DNA of 9,740 nt from Fodinibius sp041642155 (GTDB lineage: Bacteria; Bacteroidota; Rhodothermia; Balneolales; Balneolaceae). Below, one piece after another: positions 1-5,341 of the stretch (the stretch's first letter is position 1; each line of letters starts with the position of its first letter). The notes beneath the pieces are model-generated. The model was not told the origin of the DNA. It did no database searches and saw only the letters and a program-made list of their open reading frames with translations. The stretch covers positions 1-9,740 of the forward strand of contig NZ_JBEPWZ010000103.1 in assembly GCF_041642155.1 (NCBI RefSeq), given 5' to 3'. Both the position numbers and the translations under genes were made by a program.

Positions 1-918
1 ATTGAGATGGGTCAGGCCCTGAATCGCCTGGGATCACATGTTACGGTGCTTGACATGGCCGGTCGTATCATGACGAATGACGATCCGGAGCTGGCACAAA
101 TGCTTCAGAGGGTACTGGAACAAGAGGGACTTGAATTTGAACTGGGAACCAGGGTACAAAATGTCCGTAAGGCAGGAGAACAGGTGGCAGTAACTATTGC
201 GTCGGGCCGGGGACAGAAAACAGTAAAAGGGGATCAACTGCTGCTCGCCGCTGGTCGCCTTGCAAGCGTGGAGGGATTGGGATTGGAATCCGCGGGTATC
301 GAATACTCTTCCAAAGGGATTGCAGTTAATGGTAAATGTCAGACCAACAGGGCTCATGTTTATGCCTGCGGTGACATTACCGGCCGGTATCAGTTAACGC
401 ATATGTCGGAACACATGGCGAAAGTGGCGGTGACTAATGCGCTGGTGAAATACCCCGTGAAGATCGATGCCGGCCATGTGCCGTGGGTCACGTACACCGA
501 TCCGGAACTGGGACATGTGGGGTCGACAGAAGAGCAGCTGAAGCAACAGGGAACCGCTTATGAAACCTATCGTTTTCCCTATTCCAAAATTGACCGGGCG
601 CTGACGGATTCGGAAGCAGAGGGACTTATAAAAATTCATGCAAAAAAGTGGAATGGTAAAATCCATGGCGTGGATATTCTGGGCGTTCATGCCGGGGAGT
701 TGATCTCTGAATATGCCCTGGCGATGAAGAACGGCGTTTCTCTGCGAAATATGGCGGATACCATTCACCCGTATCCTTCCTACGGACTCGGAGCCCGGCG
801 TGCGGCCGACCAGTGGTATATCAAAAATCAGTCGGAATGGCAGGTGAAACTGCTGAAGAAAATCTTCGGTTACCGGGGAGAAGTACCCGATTTCAGCGAT
901 GTCGACCGAATTGTGTAA
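1..918 (+). CDS. FAD-dependent pyridine nucleotide-disulfide oxidoreductase, MerA/lipoamide-dehydrogenase-like, 5'-partial
   Basis: The frame is open from base 1 and ends at TAA 916-918, so about 305 C-terminal residues are visible. The N-terminal FAD site and redox CxxxxC motif would lie upstream of the window. Reading from base 1, IEMGQ...HVTVLD is the second half of a Rossmann NAD(P)-binding GxGxxGxE motif. The sequence VYACGDITG (about residues 120-128) is the second FAD-binding motif of this family. The remainder is the dimerisation domain, starting near PWVTYTDPELGHVG. Family members pass electrons between NAD(P)H, FAD and a disulfide or metal substrate in the cytoplasm. The C-terminal active-site segment reads HPYPSYGLGARRAAD. 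It aligns best with the FPY...EG segment of mercuric reductase, but Leu stands where that family has Glu, so neither a mercury substrate nor a lipoamide substrate can be assumed. A TVP38-associated or MerA-like oxidoreductase of unknown substrate is the safest description. Confidence 0.9.
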   Translation: MEMGQALNRLGSHVTVLDMAGRIMTNDDPELAQMLQRVLEQEGLEFELGTRVQNVRKAGEQVAVTIASGRGQKTVKGDQLLLAAGRLASVEGLGLESAGIEYSSKGIAVNGKCQTNRAHVYACGDITGRYQLTHMSEHMAKVAVTNALVKYPVKIDAGHVPWVTYTDPELGHVGSTEEQLKQQGTAYETYRFPYSKIDRALTDSEAEGLIKIHAKKWNGKIHGVDILGVHAGELISEYALAMKNGVSLRNMADTIHPYPSYGLGARRAADQWYIKNQSEWQVKLLKKIFGYRGEVPDFSDVDRIV

Positions 919-999
919 CCATGGCTGTATATTTGAGCAGGGAAAAGGATTTTTGTTTAATAGTATTACTAAAATATATCAAATAGCGGAAAACGAGGT

Positions 1000-1124
1000 G
1001 AGGCCTTCGTAAGAGCCGTTCTGTCGGCCAAGCGCTGTCTCTTCACTCCTTCGAGATCCTCACACAGGCCCTAATTCGCTCAGGCTTTGATTTTGATCAA
1101 TATTCCTGGTTTTGTAAAGGCCTC
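1000..1124 (-). repeat. small inverted-repeat-ended intergenic element, copy A (125 bp)
   Basis: The left end GAGGCCTTCGTAA (1000-1012) is an imperfect inverted copy of the right end TTGTAAAGGCCTC (1112-1124), matching at 10 of 13 positions. Read on the minus strand, the first 50 or so bases (1075-1124) match the corresponding part of a second element at 7943-8084 at roughly three quarters of positions by my hand alignment. The shared blocks include GGCCTTT, CAAAAC and GTCAA/ATCAA. The far ends also match (GAAGAGA near the 3' end, then the terminal repeat). It contains no credible ORF. Its size, terminal inverted repeats and intergenic position fit a MITE-like or REP-like dispersed element. 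Only two copies are visible, so the class is inferred. Confidence 0.6.
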
Positions 1125-1155
1125 GACATAAACATAAAAAGTTAACATGGAGTTA

Positions 1156-1178
1156 AACGTTCTTAGCTCAACGTTCTT
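1156..1178. promoter_or_regulatory. direct repeat AACGTTCTT x2 upstream of the amidohydrolase gene
   Basis: AACGTTCTT occurs at 1156-1164 and again at 1170-1178, a 14-bp period. Just upstream AGTTAA occurs twice, at 1140-1145 and 1151-1156. The pair lies 30-53 bp before the amidohydrolase start. It could be a regulator binding site, but a 9-bp repeat can arise by chance and no matching promoter is obvious. The call is weak. Confidence 0.2.
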
Positions 1179-1196
1179 GGATAAGGGTAACAGAAT

Positions 1197-1203
1197 GGGA
1201 GGT
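1197..1203 (+). promoter_or_regulatory. strong Shine-Dalgarno site that fixes the amidohydrolase start
   Basis: GGGAGGT, with GGAGG at 1198-1202, lies 6 bases before ATG 1209. Most other genes in this window lack such a site. It supports the 1209 start over the in-frame ATG at 1281, even though the 1209 start gives an unusually long n-region before the signal-peptide hydrophobic core. Confidence 0.6.
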
Positions 1204-1208
1204 AATTC

Positions 1209-2810
1209 ATGTCCAAACGAAATCCTTATCTGAAATCCTTATCATGGGATATAACGATATATAAGAATAAGAGCTCTTCGATGGTTTTATGTAGAACATC
1301 ATTAGTTGTTGCTTCGCTTTTCATCGGGTTGATCGTAAGTAGACCCGCTTTAGCCCAGGATATGTGGGACTGGCATATTTACGGTGGGACGATTGTCGAT
1401 GGAACGGGACAGGAGCCGTACCAGGCGGATATCTTAATACGCGGGAATCAAATCGGCTATATAGGCAAAGTAGATCCGGATACCCTCCGGGTTCAGAAGC
1501 GGGTGGAGGCCTCCGGGAAAATAGTTTCGCCGGGATTTATCGATCCCCATGCCCACGGTAATCCACTCGAAACGCCGGAATTTCGAAACTTCCTGGCAAT
1601 GGGCGTGACAACGATACTATTGGGACAGGATGGCTCCTCTCCAGCTGTTGGTTCGCTGGATGAGTGGTTTGAAAAAGTCGGGGAAGTCCGTCCCGCCCTG
1701 AACATCGCCGTGTTAACGGGACACGGTAGCATCCGAAGCAAGGCGGGGGCGGGCAGGAAAAATCCAACGGAGGGGGAGCTACAGGAGATGGAACAACTGC
1801 TGAGGACCGATCTGAAAGCGGGGGCTTTTGGTATGAGTACGGGACTCGAATATGTGCCTGGCCTGTATGCCGGCCAGGATGAGCTGGAGCGGCTGGCTGA
1901 GGTGGTGGGAGCGCATGACGGGGTGGTAATGAGCCACTTGCGCAGCGAAGACGATGCTGAAATAGAGGTCTCGCTCGACGAACTGGCGGCCCAGGGTAAA
2001 TATGCTGCCGTCCACGTCTCGCACCTGAAAGTGGTGTACGGCAAGGGAGTGGAACGGGCGGAAGAGATTCTGGACTATATAGAAGGTTTTCGTAAAAAGG
2101 GTACCCGTATGTCAGCGGATATGTATCCCTATTCGGCAAGCTATACCGGTATAGGAATTGTATTCCCGGATTGGGCGAAGACCAGGGACGAGTGGAAAAA
2201 TGCCCTGCATAAAGGACCTGAAGTACTGCGAAGCTATCTCACGGATAAGGTAGCCCGGCGTAACGGTCCCGCTTCCATACTGTTCGGGTCGGGAAAGTAT
2301 GCGGGACAAACGCTTAAGGAAGCGGCGGGACAGGAGGGCCTGTCACCCGTTGACCTGTTGCTTGAAATGGGACCCCAGTCAGCTTCGGCTGCTCATTTTG
2401 TAATGGACCGGGAGCTGCAGGATCGCATCGCTGTCGGGAAGGGGGTGATGATCAGCTCCGATGGGAGTCCCACGATGCGGCACCCGCGCGGCTACGGCAG
2501 CTTTGCCAAGGTGATCCGATATTATGTTAACGAGAAAGAGATCTTAAGCCTGGAAGAGGCTATCCATAAAATGAGCGGATTGCCGGCACGGACCGCAGGT
2601 CTTACAGGCAGGGGGACGATAGCAACGGGCCATAAGGCCGATTTGCTTATTTTTGATCCTGAAAAGGTGAGCGACCGGGCCACCTTCGAAAATCCTCATC
2701 AAGAGGCCGAAGGGTTTGGCTGGATTATGGTAAATGGCCAGATGGCCAGGGAAGGAGGGACGTTTATGGATAAGAGGTGGGGGCGTGTCTTGTCAAGAAG
2801 TGCACGTTAA
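1209..2810 (+). CDS. exported N-acyl-D-amino-acid deacylase family amidohydrolase (D-aminoacylase-like)
   Basis: This 533-residue protein of the amidohydrolase superfamily probably hydrolyses the amide bond of N-acylated D-amino acids or a related compound. A hydrophobic stretch at about residues 31-49 ending in PALAQ is a signal peptide, so the enzyme should be periplasmic. It follows about 30 residues of polar N-terminus, and Met25 (base 1281) would give a more ordinary signal peptide. Visible motifs are the PGFIDPHAHG metal site (H114, H116), GHGSIR (171-176), TGLEYVPG (211-218), SHLRSE (H243), SHLK (H272), SADMYPYSA (302-310), SSDG (D418) and HPRGYG, then GHKADLLIFDP. These follow the order of D-aminoacylases. 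The position of the metal-bridging Cys in the GNCG motif of the characterised Alcaligenes enzyme is Asp here (GQDG, D141). The length is slightly above the 480-500 usual for the family because of the leader. Substrate is not determined. Confidence 0.88.
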   Translation: MSKRNPYLKSLSWDITIYKNKSSSMVLCRTSLVVASLFIGLIVSRPALAQDMWDWHIYGGTIVDGTGQEPYQADILIRGNQIGYIGKVDPDTLRVQKRVEASGKIVSPGFIDPHAHGNPLETPEFRNFLAMGVTTILLGQDGSSPAVGSLDEWFEKVGEVRPALNIAVLTGHGSIRSKAGAGRKNPTEGELQEMEQLLRTDLKAGAFGMSTGLEYVPGLYAGQDELERLAEVVGAHDGVVMSHLRSEDDAEIEVSLDELAAQGKYAAVHVSHLKVVYGKGVERAEEILDYIEGFRKKGTRMSADMYPYSASYTGIGIVFPDWAKTRDEWKNALHKGPEVLRSYLTDKVARRNGPASILFGSGKYAGQTLKEAAGQEGLSPVDLLLEMGPQSASAAHFVMDRELQDRIAVGKGVMISSDGSPTMRHPRGYGSFAKVIRYYVNEKEILSLEEAIHKMSGLPARTAGLTGRGTIATGHKADLLIFDPEKVSDRATFENPHQEAEGFGWIMVNGQMAREGGTFMDKRWGRVLSRSAR

Positions 2811-2825
2811 TGCCATTTCGAGTAT

Positions 2826-2905
2826 TTTAACCTTTCGGAGAATCTGACACATCAATGCAATAGATACCGAAACCCCGGTAAGTCGGGAACATGGCATAGC
2901 ATGTC
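2826..2905. other. intergenic region with imperfect inverted repeats
   Basis: Between the amidohydrolase stop and the next gene, TGACA...ATGC near 2845-2858 faces GCAT...TGTCA near 2893-2906. ATGCCAT at 2810-2816 also faces ATGGCAT at 2891-2897. A folded 3' untranslated region is possible. No T-run follows directly, so I do not call an intrinsic terminator. I see no gene here. Confidence 0.25.
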
Positions 2906-2934
2906 AGTAGATAGCACAACAACTTTTATCTGGT

Positions 2935-2983
2935 TAAAAAGTTTTGTTTTTTGAAATATATATACCAATAAACTCCTTACCCT
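2935..2983 (+). promoter_or_regulatory. possible promoter region of the small secreted protein gene
   Basis: An AT-rich stretch with TTTTG at 2942-2946 and TATATATACC about 15 bases further on precedes ATG 2984. It has the general look of a Bacteroidota promoter, but the -7 element does not fit TAnnTTTG well. The 5' leader would be short and has no Shine-Dalgarno site. Confidence 0.25.
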
Positions 2984-3286
2984 ATGAAACAGATAACCCT
3001 GTTAACCTCCGCATTTTCTCTATTTCTTTTCGCAAATTCATGGGCGCAGGGTATGGAGGAGGCCAATACCGCGGGAGATAATTTAATGGTGAACACCGCA
3101 TATTATGGTTTGCTCTCCCAGGATGAAGCCGATGAGAACCGAGCTCTATCGCAAATGCCCATTTATAATCCCCGGCAGTATGAAGACAAAGGTTTCCTAT
3201 GGACGCCTTCTGACAAGTGGCTTTACAACATGCCCGTCCTAGAATGTTCAAAACAAGATTCATCGCGCAGGAAGCAAAATAAATAG
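2984..3286 (+). CDS. small secreted protein of unknown function with MP[IV] repeats
   Basis: This 100-residue protein opens with a convincing Sec signal peptide: Lys3, a hydrophobic core at about residues 5-17, and the probable cleavage site SWAQG near residue 22. The mature part is about 78 residues. Its first half is acidic. Two similar short segments follow, QMPIYNP at about 57-63 and NMPVLEC at about 82-88, separated by an aromatic stretch (GFLWTPSDKWLY). The tail is basic and polar (KQDSSRRKQNK). The start is chosen because the signal peptide begins exactly there. The nearest plus-strand gene is the amidohydrolase 173 bp upstream, and the next gene downstream is convergent. I recognise no family with certainty. 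Short secreted proteins with repeated MPI/MPV-Pro segments occur in Bacteroidota, but no function is known to me. The basic tail could be the result of a frameshift. Confidence 0.6.
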   Translation: MKQITLLTSAFSLFLFANSWAQGMEEANTAGDNLMVNTAYYGLLSQDEADENRALSQMPIYNPRQYEDKGFLWTPSDKWLYNMPVLECSKQDSSRRKQNK

Positions 3287-3310
3287 TGAGGTTTATGAGG
3301 GGGGAGAGGT

Positions 3311-3472
3311 TTATAATCCTTTCCCGCTTATGAAAAGAGCAATTAAAAGGAATAACAGGCTGAGCCCGAACAGGTATTTCGCAGGTATCCAGTTGGATTC
3401 ATGGGTATATATTTTTGCAATGAGTCCCGCTACAAAAGTGCCCATCGCCAAGCCCAGTAGTAAATAAAACAT
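3311..3472 (-). CDS. 53-residue two-helix membrane protein, unknown function
   Basis: This ORF runs on the minus strand from ATG at 3472-3470 to TAA at 3313-3311. It begins MFYLLLGLAMGTFVAGLIAK and ends in FISGKGL. It has two hydrophobic segments, at about residues 2-19 and 33-49, joined by a short polar loop with HESNW (24-28). This is a plain helical-hairpin layout. GxxxG-like small residues (GLAMG) in the first helix could support packing. An in-frame TAA lies 12 bases before the ATG, so the start cannot move far upstream. There is no clear Shine-Dalgarno site. The ORF lies 208 bp downstream of the serine hydrolase gene on the same strand, and its end faces the end of the small secreted protein gene, with 24 bp between them. 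The coherent two-helix pattern argues for a real gene. Confidence 0.5.
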   Translation of the reverse strand: MFYLLLGLAMGTFVAGLIAKIYTHESNWIPAKYLFGLSLLFLLIALFISGKGL

Positions 3473-3523
3473 GCCCGTAATTTTTTATGAGTGTTTTAAC
3501 GTTCAAAAAAATGGTAGCAAAGT

Positions 3524-3554
3524 CCGTCAGGCAGCTGGACTTGCCGTCGGACGG
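3524..3554. other. interrupted hairpin in the gap between the serine hydrolase and small membrane protein genes
   Basis: CCGTC-a-GGCA (3524-3533) pairs with TGCC-gtcg-GACGG (3542-3554) around an 8-base loop. A second stem, CTCTGG/CCAGAG, lies at 3616-3633 with a 6-base loop. Neither is followed by a T-run on either strand, so they are not classical intrinsic terminators. The 208-bp gap from 3473 to 3680 holds no other recognisable feature. Confidence 0.3.
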
Positions 3555-3680
3555 GTACCTTCCTTCAGCTATATAGATTCTCTTGCCTGACCGCATTCCT
3601 GCAGCGCGCGGCCGCCTCTGGGATGTTCCAGAGTATCTCACAGATCTTATTACAGGTCGCAATTAAGAAAACCGGTTGTT

Positions 3681-4976
3681 TTAGTCATCGACTGCCTGAC
3701 CGACCAGCTGCTTGAACTTCCAGCTTGTCTCGTCGGAAGTGCCCTGGGTTTGTTTCATCAGAATACCGATAACCTGTTCCTCCGGATCGGCAAAATACTG
3801 CGTATTAAAGTATCCACCCCAATAGAATGTCCCTTTACTGCCTTGTCCCCCCATTGTTTCTCCTTCCCGGTTGACCAGCCCGAATGCCAGCCCGTAATCC
3901 TGGGCGCCCCCTTCCCGCAGATCGCCTATTTGGTTGTTCATCATAAATTCCACGGTGGTCCTGCTGAGCAGCCGCACTCCGTTTAATTCCCCTCCGTTGA
4001 GATACATCTGAAGAAAGGTCGCGTAGTCCTCCGCAGTACTGGATAAGCCTGCTCCCCCGGAATAGAACTGTTTTTCGCCTTCCACGGGATAGTCCGGATC
4101 ATAAAAGGTGACCGGGTAGTGTTTCCAGCTGCCCTCTTCTTTGGTCAGCACCGGGACCAGGCGACGGTGTTTTGATTCGGGCAGATAAAACCAGCTATCC
4201 TCCATACCCAAAGGATCAAAGATGCGGCTGCGAAAGAATTCATTGAGCGGCATGCCCGAAACTTTTTCTATGAAGTAGCCCAATACATCAAGTCCCTCGC
4301 TATATGTAAATGCTTCTCCCGGATGATGATGAAGCGGAAGTTTAGCAAGTTTTCTAACACTTTCTCCTATAGTAATATCTTGGGTGGTAAAGAGATCGGT
4401 TATACCCGCCTTTTGATATATTTTTTTAAAACGCTCATCTCCGTCAATCATACCGTATCCGATGCCGGATGTATGGGTTAACAGATGCCGGATGGTAATG
4501 GGCTTGTCGGCCGGTTGGGTCGTATAGGTCGTATCTTCGGCATTGAATGAATTGAGTATTTGGGGATCTTTAAATCCGGGAATATATTTGGAAATGGGAT
4601 CATCCAGCTGGAATTTCCCCTCTTCCCAGAGCATCATAACAGCCGTTGCAGTTATAGCCTTGGTCTGTGAGGCAATCCTGAAAATATCATCTTTTTTTAA
4701 GTTTCTTCCGGTTTCGCTATCGGCCATTCCAAAAGCCTTGTGGTAGACAACGGTTCCATTGCGCGCCACCAGTGCGACGGCGCCGGGAATCCGGTTGGCT
4801 TCTATAGCTTCATTCAGCATCATGTCAATACGTGATAACCGCTCTTCCGACATCCCTTCGCTGGTTGCCTCGCCTTCGACAAGTGGGGGAGAAGTTTGAA
4901 CCGACGGGGTCTGTGAAAATGCGGTGAAAGCAAAAACAGTGAAAAGGCAGGTAAACAGGGACTTCAGCTTTAACAT
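3681..4976 (-). CDS. exported serine hydrolase, beta-lactamase/EstB (class C-like) fold
   Basis: This 431-residue protein belongs to the PF00144 serine hydrolase family, which covers esterases, D-aminopeptidases, DD-peptidases and class C beta-lactamases. The first 20 residues are a signal peptide (MLKLK start, hydrophobic core, cleavage near AFS-Q), so it is exported. The catalytic SxxK motif is S103-Q-T-K106. The second motif is Y225-S-E, in the context YSEGLDVLG, instead of the YxN of true beta-lactamases. The third is GSKGTFYWGGYFNT (379-392), with a WGG box as in EstB-like esterases instead of KTG. LLTHTSGIGYG (165-175), FFRSRIFDPLGM (247-258) and GAGLSSTAEDYATF (308-321) are other family landmarks. 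The motif variants favour an esterase or peptidase over antibiotic hydrolysis. The gene is divergent from leuS. The small membrane protein gene lies downstream on the same strand but with a wide gap. Confidence 0.9.
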   Translation of the reverse strand: MLKLKSLFTCLFTVFAFTAFSQTPSVQTSPPLVEGEATSEGMSEERLSRIDMMLNEAIEANRIPGAVALVARNGTVVYHKAFGMADSETGRNLKKDDIFRIASQTKAITATAVMMLWEEGKFQLDDPISKYIPGFKDPQILNSFNAEDTTYTTQPADKPITIRHLLTHTSGIGYGMIDGDERFKKIYQKAGITDLFTTQDITIGESVRKLAKLPLHHHPGEAFTYSEGLDVLGYFIEKVSGMPLNEFFRSRIFDPLGMEDSWFYLPESKHRRLVPVLTKEEGSWKHYPVTFYDPDYPVEGEKQFYSGGAGLSSTAEDYATFLQMYLNGGELNGVRLLSRTTVEFMMNNQIGDLREGGAQDYGLAFGLVNREGETMGGQGSKGTFYWGGYFNTQYFADPEEQVIGILMKQTQGTSDETSWKFKQLVGQAVDD

Positions 4977-5181
4977 AAAAAAAGGTCAGTATTTTAGTTA
5001 AGAAGAAATAATATTGCCCGGGCAACGGCACAATCTCCCTACTAATTTAACAGGATCAGCTTTAAGTGCAAATTGAGATTATATCAAAAGAATCAAGCGT
5101 ATTTACTCTCCTGTCCCGGCCGCCCGTCCCACGAATTTGCTTATCTTTCAATCACTTCTTCAAACCACCCCAAATTTTCCT

Positions 5182-5190
5182 TATCTTTGC
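5182..5190 (+). promoter_or_regulatory. probable leuS promoter, Bacteroidota -7 element TATCTTTGC
   Basis: TATCTTTG at 5182-5189 matches the TAnnTTTG -7 consensus of the Bacteroidota housekeeping sigma factor exactly. A good -33 TTG partner is not obvious. Transcription would start close to 5195, giving a leader of about 145 nucleotides before the leuS ATG. The leader has no Shine-Dalgarno site near the ATG. Confidence 0.5.
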
Positions 5191-5194
5191 GAAC

Positions 5195-5308
5195 TTGTAT
5201 GGCAATACACCGGGAAACGGTTTAAACGGATCAATATATCATTTTTTGATCGTCTTTGATCTTCTTCTTGTCAGCCGCTACGCGATATTGCCGGCGTTCC
5301 ATCGATGA
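5195..5308 (+). promoter_or_regulatory. leuS leader with stem-loops and a run of three Leu codons (possible attenuator)
   Basis: GATCAA at 5229-5234 can pair with TTGATC at 5246-5251 or with the second TTGATC at 5256-5261, so two alternative hairpins are possible. GCCG at 5273-5276 can pair with a CGGC about 14 bases later. In the frame ending at TGA 5306-5308, codons CTT CTT CTT at 5261-5269 encode three leucines in a row, near further TTA and TTG leucine codons. That is the pattern expected of a leucine-sensing leader peptide in front of leuS. However, this frame has no ATG downstream of the promoter, only TTG at 5195, so translation is doubtful. Confidence 0.2.
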
Positions 5309-5341
5309 AATTTTATAATTAAGTTACAATCCAGCGATTTA

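Larger units (their letters stand above)
4977..5341. other. 365-bp divergent intergenic region between the serine hydrolase gene and leuS
   Basis: The left part must hold the serine hydrolase promoter on the minus strand. It has a 12-bp perfect palindrome, TTGCCCGGGCAA, at 5014-5025, about 40 bp before that start, which could be an operator. The right part holds the leuS promoter and leader, listed separately. Two TATCTTT boxes occur, at about 5141-5147 and at 5182-5188. Beyond these I see no gene or RNA that I can support. Confidence 0.45.

Noticed and set aside
1..918. Annotation of the partial oxidoreductase as mercuric reductase
   Set aside because: The Glu of the MerA C-terminal segment is missing, the C-terminal vicinal Cys pair is absent, and no mer genes are visible.
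1147..1233. A 28-codon ORF just before and overlapping the amidohydrolase start as a leader peptide
   Set aside because: It has no ribosome site of its own and no codon run of interest, and it is short enough to occur by chance.
1493..2139. Two long minus-strand ORFs inside the amidohydrolase gene
   Set aside because: They are Ser/Pro-rich shadow frames opposite conserved catalytic motifs.
3399..3662. An 87-codon minus-strand ORF overlapping the small membrane protein in another frame
   Set aside because: It has no hydrophobic, domain or repeat pattern and runs through hairpin sequence. The 53-residue two-helix frame is much more coherent.
3668..3682. AAAAC-CGGTT-GTTTT hairpin at the serine hydrolase stop codon as a terminator
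   Set aside because: The stem is only 5 weak pairs, it overlaps the stop codon, and no T-run of useful length follows on the minus strand.
3681..4976. Annotation of the serine hydrolase as a beta-lactamase resistance gene
   Set aside because: The second and third motifs (YSE and WGG) differ from YxN and KTG of class C beta-lactamases, so only the fold is supported.
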